Below, one piece after another: positions 42,248 through 52,478 of a DNA stretch of 64,000 nt; positions within the stretch are counted from its first letter, which is position 1; each line of letters opens with the position of its first letter. The position numbers and the translations under genes are program-made. This stretch comes from Pseudopyrenochaeta lycopersici (taxonomy: Eukaryota > Ascomycota > Dothideomycetes > Pleosporales > Pseudopyrenochaetaceae). Below the pieces are notes generated by a model that ran no database searches, was not told the DNA's origin, and saw only the letters and a list, made by a program, of their open reading frames with translations. The DNA lies in contig NHZP01000064.1 of the NCBI GenBank assembly GCA_003313425.1, positions 205,580-269,579 of the forward strand, written 5' to 3'.

Positions 42248-43597
42248 CAGTACTAGGTCGTATATTTTGGTTGCCAAGCTTGCCCCACCTATCGCTAACA
42301 CCAGGGCTGTATCACAACAATTTAGAAAAACAGCCTTGAACTTAATAATTATACTGAGTTTTTAGGCTGAGGAGATATATAAGAGCTAGTACTTTGTTTG
42401 CTAGCCTCGCGCCTTCTTGCAGGCGTGAATTCGATGAGGCATACTCAAAATCAGCGCCTTGATGAGGCTGCTCGGTATGCTCCGCCAGCACCTCTTCAAG
42501 GCCTTACAGAAACCATCCCACTCTTGTTCAGCTACGCTATGGCTATTGTATTGAGGATAGAAGCGATTCATGCGCTTTTTGAGGTGCCACCAGAGGTGCT
42601 CAATTGGGTTGAGATCTGGTGAGTAAGGTGGCCAGATGATGGTGTCGATACCTTGCCCAGCGAGCCAGCTCCTTGCCCTTCTTGATGTATGGATGCGCGC
42701 GTTATCCTGCATAAAGAGCTGTGAACGCTGATGGCTAGGCAAGAGACCCTCTGTCAAGGCTTGAATGTAACTTTCAGTAGAGTAGCCACCTTGTGGAGCA
42801 TTAGGATCGCGCTCCATTATGACTAGCCTACTCCTCCTTGCCCGCCCTCGTTCATCAAGCCATATAGCGCCCCACACCATCTGCGCAGGCCTCCTGCTAG
42901 TACTGATAGGAGTGATCATCTCTCTCTTCCATTTCTCCCATGGATAGCGAAAGCACCACTCGTTGTTGTGGCCTGAGCCCTTCTGAATTGAGCACTCATC
43001 TGAGAACTTGAGAGTGCGGTGATGCCACGGAAAAGTAGAGTATGTCCTACAGAACGCACGACGCTGCTGAGCATGAACTGGGTATAGCTTTAGACGCTTT
43101 TTGCAGCGATATTTAGTGAGGCCTTGTCTCTTGAGCACTCGATATAATGTACTGGTGCTAGGTGGCTTCGAAGAGGTGCCATCGTGGTTCATGACCACGC
43201 TGGCTTGAGCTAGCTCTGAGTACTCAATCTTTGGCCGCGCGCGTACTGTACGATAGATAATCCTTTTTTGATGAGGTGATAGTAATTGAGGGCGCCCAGA
43301 ACGAGGAGCTTCATCTCGTGTTGTTTGAGTTCGAGCAAGCCTAATAGTGGTGCGGATGCAGTTTGGTGAACGCTTAAACTCAGCCACGAGCTCTGCAACT
43401 GAAACACCAGCCTCAGCTTTAGAGATGATTGCCTGTCGCTCCAGAGTCGTTAAATTAGGCCCTCGGCGGGCATTTCCTGAGATTTCTGTGCCAAACTGGC
43501 GACGTGGCGGCATTGTGAGAGGTGGTTGAAATGTGCTGGTTGTGCGACGCGTATTAAGCGACCTCGCTTGGCAACCAAAACATTTGACGTGTGACTG
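42248..43597 (-). mobile_element. Tc1/mariner element, 1350 bp, TA target duplication
   Basis: Starts CAGTACTAGG after TA (42246-42247) and ends GTGTGACTG before TA (43598-43599). The ends are imperfect ~32-bp inverted repeats sharing CAGT and TTTTGGTTGCCAAGC. It interrupts the hAT Ib transposase and encodes one open transposase, so it is probably recent. Confidence 0.93.
42401..43513 (-). CDS. Tc1/mariner transposase, 370 aa, intact
   Basis: The N-terminal helix-turn-helix DNA-binding part (LTTLERQAIISKAEAGVSVA) is followed by a second paired-like part (SPHQKRIIYRTVRARPK). The catalytic domain has Asp in LKFSDECSIQ, Asp in FMQDNARIHTS and Glu in YSPDLNPIEHLWWHLKK, with 34 residues between the last two, a Tc1-like DD34E triad. 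ATG 43513 follows the terminal repeat closely. It cuts and pastes its own element at TA. No stop or frameshift, in contrast to every hAT here. Confidence 0.93.
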   Translation of the reverse strand: MPPRRQFGTEISGNARRGPNLTTLERQAIISKAEAGVSVAELVAEFKRSPNCIRTTIRLARTQTTRDEAPRSGRPQLLSPHQKRIIYRTVRARPKIEYSELAQASVVMNHDGTSSKPPSTSTLYRVLKRQGLTKYRCKKRLKLYPVHAQQRRAFCRTYSTFPWHHRTLKFSDECSIQKGSGHNNEWCFRYPWEKWKREMITPISTSRRPAQMVWGAIWLDERGRARRSRLVIMERDPNAPQGGYSTESYIQALTEGLLPSHQRSQLFMQDNARIHTSRRARSWLAGQGIDTIIWPPYSPDLNPIEHLWWHLKKRMNRFYPQYNSHSVAEQEWDGFCKALKRCWRSIPSSLIKALILSMPHRIHACKKARG

Positions 43598-45120
43598 TAA
43601 TTTCGAGCCTAAGGTGCGCCGTGTACGCTGCTTCGGTCACAACCTTAACCTCGTTGCGCAAGCCTTCCTATTCGGAGCGACAAGACAGCGTGGAGAAGCT
43701 CGTGATAATGAAGACGAGGCTATTGAACTAGCTATTCGTGACATCGAAGAGCTACAGCGAGACGCAAATGAAGACCGACGGAGTAAGGAGGATATTGCAG
43801 CAGCATATCGCAAGTTCGGCGTACTCGGTAAAGTACATAACCAGAACGTCTTCTCGCGCGCATCGACAGAGCGCTATCAAGAGTTCATCCTTGCTATCGG
43901 CCGGGCAATACCATTATATAACGATACAAGATGGCACTCGTGGTTGATAGAGATTACCGTCTTCTTATCAAAGCGAAAGGAGATAATGAGCTGGCAGGAT
44001 GATCACTGGGATGAGCTTGGCGTAGATGTTCTTGATCGTGACGACTGGCAGGAGCTTGAGGATATTAAGGAGATTCTACAGCCTCTGAAGGACTGTACGA
44101 TGAATACGCAGGGTATTGATGCTACTATTGACGTTAGCTTCGTCAATATGGAGTTCCTCGTACACCATTTTACAAGGATGCGCGAGAAGTATATTAATAA
44201 CCTACAGATTACCGTTAGGACCACGGTCGCATGGTTCAAGTTCGATAAGTATTACAGCCTTACAGAGAACACGCCCGTCTTTACCGCAGCAGTACTACTT
44301 CATCCAGAGCTACGACAGGCTTATCTTGAGAAGGTCTGGGCAGAGAAGAACGAGCAGTATATTACACCGTCGATTGAGGCTGTACGCAAGTTCTGGCATA
44401 AGCATTTCAAGCCGCAAGTAACAACAATGATGGATCTTGACGATATTACCGCCCCGGTACAGCGATGGCGCGCAGAGATGACGATGACTACAGTAACAGA
44501 AGAATTCGAGGATTTTATTAAGGTAATAAGCTAACGTCGTTAATACTACAGTGCTAATATTATTAGGGATCACCTATACCGACTGGCAAGCAGTCTCCCC
44601 TTGAATGGCGGCTTGAACCTGCACGTCAGTCACTATATCCTCACCTTCAGCGAATGGCTATTACTATATTCACGATACCTCCGATGTCTGCAGGCCCTGA
44701 ACGTATATTCTCTGGCACAAAGCATACGATAGGGATCGAGAGACTACGTCTAGGGCCTAAGATGCTGGAGATGATAGAGTCATTAAAGAGCTGGGTACAT
44801 ATACCGCAAGGACGGGATCATGCTCCTCTTAGTGGCGTATTCCTGAAGGAGAGACTGTTGCAAGAGGCAATGCAGATCGTTGAGGACGGCGGAGGTACGA
44901 TCGGGATCGACAGTGACGATGTGCTTACTCTAGAGATACGTTAGGTACGTTATATACACTTATATATGCTTATTTACTAATAGATTAATAGCAACGGCGT
45001 GGATTATATATGAAACTATGAAACTATGATATATTTATAACATATTTCAGCCTATATTCATTGATTTCAGTTTCCTATATGGACATTCGCAGCAATATTT
45101 CAGTTTTATATATGTCGATG

Positions 45121-45515
45121 CATCACTGGGCTTGGTTAAGGAAACACTCCGAACATTGGCTTTGCTGTTCCCCCAACACGACAAAGAGACGAAAACATGG
45201 TTGCAGTTACAGTCAAAGAAGAACAGTTATAGAATTTACAAACAACTGCTCAAGTGTGGCCGTCTTCGCTTGGACGACAGGCAGAAGAACAACTTCCACT
45301 TCTGGCACGACAGACTTGTCATCTTGAAGCAGGCTTACGACGAGTCGAGACCAGCGACACTATCACAATGGTGGCTTGATCGAAGGAACACTGTGCAGTG
45401 GTATACTTTCTAGGTGGCTATCGTCGTACTTCTCCTAACAATATTCTTTGGATCGGTACAGAGCATCGAGGGTGGCCTACAAGTTTATAAGGCGTACAAT
45501 CCGACTGTGAAATAA
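45121..45515 (+). pseudogene. C-terminal remnant of a fungal membrane protein
   Basis: The frame with RTLALLFPQHDKETKTWL, KCGRLRLDDRQKNNFHFWHD and WWLDRRNTVQWYTF stops at TAG 45411-45413 but continues in frame with VAIVVLLLTIFFGSVQSI and ends at TAA 45513. This is the conserved C-terminus, including a transmembrane segment, of uncharacterised proteins I recall as common in filamentous ascomycetes; the TAG replaces a Trp. The N-terminal part is missing, cut where hAT Ib ends. Function unknown. Confidence 0.65.
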
Positions 45516-45686
45516 ACTAGAGTTTTATGCTATTACATCCGGACCCATACATGGGCAACTCGTTATAACCGTTATATTTGAGGCTCATAACGAGAACCGT
45601 TATAACGATGTGAGATTCTAGGTAACAGTTATAACGAGATATCGAACGAGATAACGAGATAACTGTTTTTCATATTTACCTACTCT

Positions 45687-45849
45687 TGTCAGATTGTCAA
45701 ATACAAGGAAAGAGCGATAAAGAGTAGGACCGATAACTGTTGCGATCTACGGAACCTCCGGAAGCAGAGGAGCTATAGAAAAGAACAGACAGAACAACAA
45801 TAAATAAATAATCAATTTTCTGACCAACACATTCATTAAAATTCTGACA
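45687..45849 (+). mobile_element. Solo LTR, TSD ACTCT
   Basis: 163 bp, TGTCAGATTGTCAAATAC to AAAATTCTGACA, with perfect ACTCT on both sides (45682-45686, 45850-45854). Carries the core GGAACCTCCGGAAGCAGAGG. Inserted in hAT III just downstream of its transposase gene. Confidence 0.92.
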
Positions 45850-45861
45850 ACTCTATTCGGA

Positions 45862-48343
45862 CTATTCCCATTCAAAAACATCTAGATCATCATCATCATC
45901 CTCCTCATCTTCATCCTCTGCGTCTGCCTCCATTGGAAAACCCATCCCATTGTCCGCCAGTGGCTGGATATGCTTCTCTCTCAGCCAGTTGCCAATGCAT
46001 TCAATCTTCTCGATGTTGTGACACCGTAAACGAAACCTATCCCATGAACATGTCCTTCTAGCCCCCTGAAAATACCCGTTCTGGCTCCGATGACTCTGCC
46101 GGTATAGACAGAATGGTTATAGCCATATGACTAAGCTTTGGATACCGCTGCCTCTACTCTGAACGACACCACCACTGTAGAGGATTGCAATTAATGCGGA
46201 AGGTAGAAGCCTCTATAAAGGCCTGAAAGTCATCTTCATACTGTGCCTCTGTGGTGATTACCTCCATCTCTTTCATAAGTAACGCAAGCTGATTATCCTT
46301 CTTCTTCTTCGGCGGTGGAGGAATTGCTTCTAGAGTAGTGGGAGTGTCTGAAGGGGAGGACCTATTAAAGCTCTCCTCCCAGAATGTGATGGCAGAATTA
46401 AGAGCAGGTTCGTACCATTCTTCTGGCCAGTTCTTCTTGATATGAGCAGCGCGACGTTGAGGATCGAGGAGGAGAGCAGCGGCGTATTGTCAAAACTTGG
46501 GGGGTGTAAGAGTTATCTCATTAATTAAGCTGAGCCTGAGACTAAGTAATGACGCTAATTAGTCATGTAGACAAGGTCACATGACCACTGCCTTCATCGC
46601 CCATCTTGACACGTATACGGGGACCTGATCGGTCATGTTATAGTATTTATCGAGGATAAACCATCCCATTTCGATTGCGCGAACCATGCGAGTATCGCGA
46701 TGATCAGGGTGAGAGTAATGCTCCTACGTTTTATTAGTAGATGGCTTCATTATTGCCCTAGACTTACCTTTGCCTGCTCATAATGCTTAAGTAATGCATC
46801 CATAATTAGGAGGGATTGTGAGATAGAGGCGCATTTACCCTCTGCGTAGAGCGTACTAGAAGCAAACGGCTCAAGAAACTTGCATGCTTTACCCAGTAGA
46901 TCCCAATCTAGCGTAGTAAAACGCATATCACCCAGGGCACCCTCGTGATCAGCCATGAAGTTGTTGATCCTAGCTTCTTCCTAATAGCTCGTTCAATGAC
47001 TTGATACCATGAGGACCACCTAGTTTGATTATCAATGCCCAGCTCAATACCTACCGTATCTCTCCATTCATCCGTATGAATAGATGAATTTCGAAGCCAT
47101 ACTGCTAGCTTATGAAGCTTGCGAAGGGTAGGTATATTCTGTATACCAGTAAACTCTTCCGGTAAGGATTCCTGGCTAGCTGTGCTGTTCCTACGCTTCT
47201 TTCTCCTCTGTGATTGTATATTCTGAATAACTTCCTCCACAGTCAACGGATTCGCTGCCATATTCCTTTGTTCAGAGGTGAGGACTTCAGAAAATTGAGC
47301 AATGAGCTCCTCTCCAGATATCTGTGCGGCAGCTTGAAGGGCTGCGATGAGAGCCTCTTGAGATGATGCGAGGAGAAATGCCTGGAGGGAGAGATTGATG
47401 ATGTGGGCGATACAGCGGATACGATGTGATTTGTAGTCGTAATCAATCTGGATACACATTAGCTCTAGTACTATAAGAAACACAGTTAACTTACACAATA
47501 CTTAACCTTTAACTCTGCTGCGAGAGCCTTCAAAGTTGTATCATTTGACGTCGCGTTACCGCCTGTATGCCACCCAAGGTTTGACTGGATGTTGTAGTCT
47601 TCAAGAACCTCTAGGATAAGCTGTGCCTGATGGTCTCCAGAGTGACTGTGAGGACACTCTCGTAGTCCTAGTAATGCCTTCTGGAGATGATAGTCTTTAT
47701 CAACCCATTGAGCACATACAGCCAGTAGTGCATGGCGATGCGGAGATGTCCAGAGATCAGATGCGATGTGAACAGGACTCAATGCGGTAGAGAGAGAGCC
47801 CTTGATCTGCTCGCGGCATAGCCTATAGTTGGAGGCAATATATCGTACTGCTGTGCGTCGTTTATTGATGATGAGTCCTTCGATTGCTGGATTGCAGGCT
47901 AATACTAGGTTCTTCAACTCGTCCCATTCCACAGCTGAAAAGGGCATTCGGCGTCGCGTGAGAAGACCTATGAGTGCCTCTCGATATACCTGCGCATTAA
48001 AGGCATTTCGGAGACCATTTGTGGTAATAGTGGGTGTAAACATGGTAGAGATCTCTCGCTGGACCGCAGGCGTTGACACAGGTGTTATTAGCGAAGACCC
48101 TGACGATCTAAGTAATGAATGCTTCGAAATGACGTGTTTAACGGCGTTTGTGCGATGATCTGTATCCCATTCTGTACAGATAGTACAAGAATAGACCACA
48201 GTCTTTCGTTTGCGGCGTTTACCAGGCTCTGCAGGATGCTCAATGAATTTAGTACGGATTACGGCATCAAAATGGGCTGGTGTTGGTGGTGTTGATGATC
48301 GTGGGGTTGAGGATGCAGAAAACGAGGATATATCAGACGACAT
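45862..48343 (-). pseudogene. hAT transposase (III), intron-containing, broken
   Basis: ATG 48343 begins a BED-type finger (YSCTICTEWDTDHRTNAVKH), then the hAT core. A 47-nt intron (GTAAGTTAAC...TCCAG, near 47455-47505) and a second (GTAAGT...CTACTAATAAAACGTAG, near 46725-46768) restore a continuous frame. One frameshift remains near 46990. The solo LTR at 46488-46611 interrupts the frame (DKYYNMTDQVPVY before it, AAALLLDPQRRA after it). The dimerisation block (MAITILSIPAESSEPERVFS) follows one TAG, and the protein ends in an acidic tail at TAG 45862-45864. Inactive through the frameshift, TAG and LTR. Confidence 0.8.
46488..46611 (-). mobile_element. Solo LTR of the Copia C family, TSD CGTAT
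   Basis: 124 bp matching 30282-30405 except for about two bases, with perfect CGTAT at 46483-46487 and 46612-46616. Shows that the C family has moved here and recombined out. Confidence 0.93.
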
Positions 48344-48781
48344 TCTGATATAGGATCGCTATATAGATAGAGAATCAAATAATCAGACATTAAACTGAAG
48401 ACCTTTGTGACGGGTGCGTTAGGGAAGATGTAAGGAGCTGCATTGGTTTCTACGGGTGGCCGTAGAGCTGTACTTGTACTCCCTCTGTTGACTAGGGCAA
48501 GTCTCAGATGCACGGATTGCCTAGTTTCACATACAAAGAGCAACCATCCTGTAACGCCGTTACCCGCTCGATAGCCATCAGACCTAGAGCCAGCTCCGTC
48601 ACAACTTTGCAGAGATTTTAATGATCGCCTGGCGCTTTTACGCCAAGCCTATTATCTCGTTGAAACAGTTATAACGAGGTCTACAATACTATAACGGTTA
48701 TAACGAGATAACAAATGGGGAGGTCCATAACGGGTATAACGAGATCACGAGATAAATAACGGGTTATGGTGCCCATGTATG

Positions 48782-49263
48782 CCGATACCCTTTTTGTTCA
48801 TTAAATTTGGAGAGCGGATCCGTGCTAGTAGTACGGTGAAGCTGTGAGTTGCGCCTATTAGACACAAAATTAGCATAGCGAGAAATAGAGACCTGTATCC
48901 TTATTATATCGCCATGTCTGCTCACCCCAACGAGTGAGACATTGTAAAGAAGACACGATTCATCTGTCATTCACAACCCCTGCGACATGACTCGTATAGG
49001 CTATAAAAATCCCTCAGACCAGCATGCACGCACTCCACCCACAATCCTCGTGCCAAATTCTCGAGAAGGATTACCAAGCCGACGTCACCAGATGTACCCA
49101 TTAACAGTGAATTAAAAATGATAATCCACAAGATAAGCCTCGTTTGCCCATGGCCAGGCCCACCACCACATACATGTACCCGAACCTATCCACCATATTT
49201 TAAATCTTAAACCCTTTGACTCTGCCTCTTCCCTGTCTAATATCTCGCCAAATCTCACCCATC
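48782..49263. other. Intergenic, promoter side of the oxidoreductase gene
   Basis: No gene seen. TATAAAAA at 49002-49009 lies about 255 bp before ATG 49264 and could be its TATA element. The 3' part is pyrimidine-rich, usual for fungal promoters. Confidence 0.4.
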
Positions 49264-50648
49264 ATGCCTTCTCCCACACCCATTCCCTCCTCCAATATCT
49301 CCCTAACCTACACCCAACCCTCCTCACCCCCACACCTCACACACACACCCATCACACCCCCCGGCCCCCAAGAAATCCTCGTCAAAATCAAAGCCGCCGC
49401 AATTAACCCTGTGGACATTCAATTATGGGGCAACCCGGTGGTCGGCTGGCTCGCGGGCAAGAAGGAGAAGGGTATTGGGAGAGACTATTCCGGGGAGATT
49501 GTGGCGGTAGGGGAGCAAGTGGAGAAAGAGGGGAAGTGGAGTGTGGGGGATGAGGTGTTTGGGTTGTGTAATCGCGCGGTATGTTCTTTTTTGTGCTATT
49601 TCGTTTCTTGTTTCTTGGAATACCTATGTACTTTGATATTCCGCGGTCAACATGATCTCTTTCTTCCTTCCTTTTGCACTCAAGGAATTTACCAAAAAGG
49701 AAAAAGGTCAAGACAGAGAGAAAAGCATTTGATTCCATTATTCCCATATACATAGTTTCATACGCATGATTAAAGAAAGGAACTTTCACACAATACCTCC
49801 TCCTCTCCCCCTCCACCGAACCCGTCGCCAAAAAAACCTCCACCCTATCCCATCACCAAGCAGCCTCCATCCCCCTCGTCGCCCTCACCGCCTTCGCCTG
49901 CCTCGACTGGCTTCCCCCAGTCCCCACATCTACATCCAACACTCATCATCTCCGGCGCCAGCGGCGGCGTAGGCACCCGGTGCGTCCAACTCGCCAAGAA
50001 ACTATACGGCTGCCACGTAACGGGCATTTGCTCGGGTCGCAACGCATATTTTGTACAGCAATTGGGCGCGGACGAGGTGATTGATTATACGGCTGGGGAT
50101 GTGAAGGGGAGGTTGTTGGCGGGGAGGCTGGATGGGCGGAGGGAAGGGGGAAGACGGAGGGGAAGTATGATTTGTATGTGGATTGTGTGGGGGGTACGGA
50201 GGTTTTTGGGTATTGGGTATGTGTTGTTTTTTTTTTTTTTTTTGTGTTCGTTGCGTTGATGTCGTGGTTCAGTTGTTTGTGCTAATTGTTGGGATTCTAG
50301 TATGACTTACTGCATGCGTCGGGCGCGTATGTTACTATTGTGGGGGACAAGACGTCTCGGACTGGCATTGGGGGCCCACTGACATATTTCACGTATCCAT
50401 CGCAGGTCATTCGGCATATTAAGGGATATTTGTTTGGGCCGCGGTATGCGAATGTGTTCTTGTATCAGAAGAGCGAGCTGTTAGAGCAAGTCACGGAGTT
50501 GGCGGAGAAAGGAGATGTCGAGGTTGAGGTGCAGGATGTGGTTAAAGGCATTTTGAGCGAGGAAGAGCATGTAAAGGCTTGGGAAAAAATACATGGGTAT
50601 ATGAAGGAGGGACGTGTGAGGGGGAAGATTGTGGTTGATATTGCTTGA
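49264..50648 (+). pseudogene. Zinc-type NADPH oxidoreductase (medium-chain family), exon 2 frameshifted
   Basis: Three exons fit, 49264-49578, 49776-50216 and 50301-50648, with GT-AG introns of 197 and 84 nt (the second contains a long T run near 50228). Exon 1 encodes the GroES-like half (PQEILVKIKAAAINPVDIQL, GRDYSGEIVAVG). Exon 2 starts correctly (GTFTQYLLLSPSTEPVAKK), then shifts frame before the nucleotide-binding loop (LIISGASGGVGTRCVQ) and shifts back before KYDLYVDCVGGTEVF. The two indels compensate, so exon 3 (GPLTYFTYPSQVIRHIKGYL) is again in frame, but in the exon-2 frame a TGA near 50083 truncates the product. Probably a recent pseudogene; sequence errors in the C- and G-rich runs could explain it. 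Confidence 0.7.
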
Positions 50649-50742
50649 ATGAGGTATTCTATGAGTGAACAACTATGTCACGGAGAAATCAAACATGCCG
50701 TGCATCACACACTCGCCCACCGAATTGCTACAAGTACTTGAA

Positions 50743-51648
50743 TTAGCAAGTCAGCTTCGCTGGTCCGGGGATCTTGTACGGCGTGCCGTTGCCCATTGAC
50801 TGACCAGTGGCACCATAGATGTTGATAGTGATGCCGGGGTCATTTGCCTGGTAAGCACCCGGGAAGCTGACAGTTATTCCGGTCTTAGTTCCAGAGCCGG
50901 ACACCTTGATTTGTGCACAACCCATGTAGAACTGAGCGCCTCCTGCTAATCTGGCAGAGTGTAGTGCGATGATTTCAGCTCGGAGGAGGTATTGGCCCGG
51001 GGCAACGCATGTGGGGAGGCTGAAATCTACCCATCCACCAGCGCTAATCTGTAAGTAGTACATCAGTGGGAGTCTAAAATAGAGTACCTCAGACCCAAAG
51101 ACTCACCATTCTGTCAACACCCCATTTTCCAGAGCTGTCGAGACCATCTTCGGCAACCTTGAACCACTTAAGACCGTTAGGGGAAGCTGTGGCGGCGTTG
51201 TCGACCTTGGCCCTTTTCGACTGTCAGTCATACGTTTCTCCGGGACTGCCTTGATAGATCCGAACATACATGTAGAAGATTGTAGGGCCTTTGTGACTCG
51301 CTGCAATCGGATGGTCTGGGTCGCCTGGGAATGCGGCACCACCTACTTCATGGCCCCACTGGACACCTACTTTGTCGCCGGCGTTGACGTTGATAACCTG
51401 TGGAGTAGATGTAAGCGTACAGCTTCAACACATCTCTCGTACAGACGACCTACCGTGTTGGTCGAAGAAAGCGCTGCATTACAAGCAATACTCGCGTTGT
51501 TGACATTTGTGATGGGGTCGTTGAATTCGGCCACGCGGATGCCGTTGCCCTGACCATTGTCCTGACCGTTCACTCGAACGCGTTGAGCTATAGCATGCCC
51601 CGATGAGAGTGCGGGAAGAAGAGCGAGAGTAATGCCAAGGAGCGTCAT
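50743..51648 (-). CDS. AA9 lytic polysaccharide monooxygenase, 244 aa, four exons, intact
   Basis: Exons 51454-51648, 51270-51397, 51107-51212 and 50743-51048 join at GT-AG introns of 56, 57 and 58 nt and give 245 codons with the stop. Signal peptide [17 protein letters not shown] is followed by His18, which after cleavage is the N-terminal copper-binding His of the histidine brace. The second copper His is in [11 protein letters not shown], and the axial Tyr is in QFYMGCAQI, the AA9 signature. It ends after the catalytic domain, with no cellulose-binding module. Family role: copper-dependent oxidative cleavage of cellulose or related glucans outside the cell. TATA box about 105 bp upstream. 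It lies beside the broken oxidoreductase and is not part of an obvious cluster. Confidence 0.93.
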
Positions 51649-51751
51649 GTTGGAAAAGTAAAAAATAACAGTCGAACAGCCAGATGTGTAACTAATTTAG
51701 AAGAAGAGTTGTCGCTGAAAGCAAGGCTTTCTTAGTTGACTTTTGTCTTTA

Positions 51752-51760
51752 CCTTATATA
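51752..51760 (-). promoter_or_regulatory. TATA box of the AA9 gene
   Basis: TATATAAGG on the minus strand, about 105 bp upstream of ATG 51648. Confidence 0.55.
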
Positions 51761-52478
51761 CAATTGCTCCTCCCTAAACATACCCAACGTAATGTTTAGA
51801 TGCGACCAGGCTAACGAACCGGTCCTTACTCGTGGCAACTAGTTGTGGGGTGTCATTTGCCCATGAGACAACGGCATTCATAAGCCGACAGGAGTTTTGA
51901 TATTGTCCCGGGATGTGCTTTGCCGATTATATATGTCGTTCCGCACTCAATGTGGCTTGCAATCAACCCGCAGTAGACTAGTTGCTTGGCGGTGCTTTCG
52001 CATCGCAACCGGCTAATATATATTCGCTATGCAGGCCCGTAATAGGCGTGGACGACCTGAACTCATGACCAGAATTGCGAGGCAAGTTCATATAATTTTG
52101 GGTTCAAAAAATATTGCGTTCGAAATGGTTGGTTGGTTGCTGGAGAAGTGGTCAGATGGTGGAGTGTAGGAATGCGTGAAATGCGCATGGATTGGCCAAA
52201 AAGGCTTTCCCAGGAACTTGAAGCTTCCGCAATTGTGGTTCAACGTCCAAGTCATTGGAAATGAGATTCCTATATCAGGTAGCGTGTTGGACAAGGTGCA
52301 ATTGCAGCAGTGCGTAGGATGTCGCGCTGATGATTATACGGTAACATTTGGAAAAGCTCCACAATCTAGTAGATGTGTTCAAGCTGACCATGTTGACGAC
52401 CTGCAGTCGCTGACAAATCATCTACATGGACTGATCGGGTGTAATTGAGATTACCTACGGTAGTATTTCATAGCAACC
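51761..52478. other. No gene recognised
   Basis: Upstream region of the AA9 gene. Short ORFs at 52088-52294 (minus) and 52176-52448 (plus) overlap antisense to each other and show no domain. Confidence 0.4.

Larger units (their letters stand above)
42123..44944 (+). pseudogene. hAT transposase (Ib), truncated and interrupted
   Basis: Before the insertion it reads FLEVIKEAGLQSVLGFFTSD and NDKMLRFI. After it, 43600-44534 is open (KVRRVRCFGHNLNLVAQAF, IPLYNDTRWHSW, YYSLTENTPVFTAAVLLHPE). A probable intron (about 44523-44568, GTAATAAGCTAAC...TTAG) then leads in frame to PLEWRLEPARQ and the dimerisation block MAITIFTIPPMSAGPERIFS, ending at 44944. This intron also explains the frame change in Ia. 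The open parts carry no stops, so this copy is less decayed than Ia, but its 5' end is lost. Confidence 0.8.
42122..45115 (+). mobile_element. hAT transposon Ib, 5'-truncated and split by a Tc1/mariner element
   Basis: Same family as hAT Ia. The left end is cut off by the chimeric Copia, so the zinc finger and first part are missing. The right end is placed near 45115, where GTTTTATATATGTCGATG weakly resembles the Ia terminal repeat. The coding region resumes at 43600 after the Tc1/mariner insertion. Confidence 0.7.
45546..48781 (-). mobile_element. hAT transposon III with two inserted solo LTRs
   Basis: Ends CATACATGGGC (45546-45556) and GCCCATGTATG (48771-48781) are inverted repeats, followed inward by many copies of CGTTATAAC and ATAACGAG near both ends (45565-45665, 48655-48765), as in hAT subterminal regions. 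It encodes a minus-strand transposase. An 8-bp target duplication was not recognised. Confidence 0.8.
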
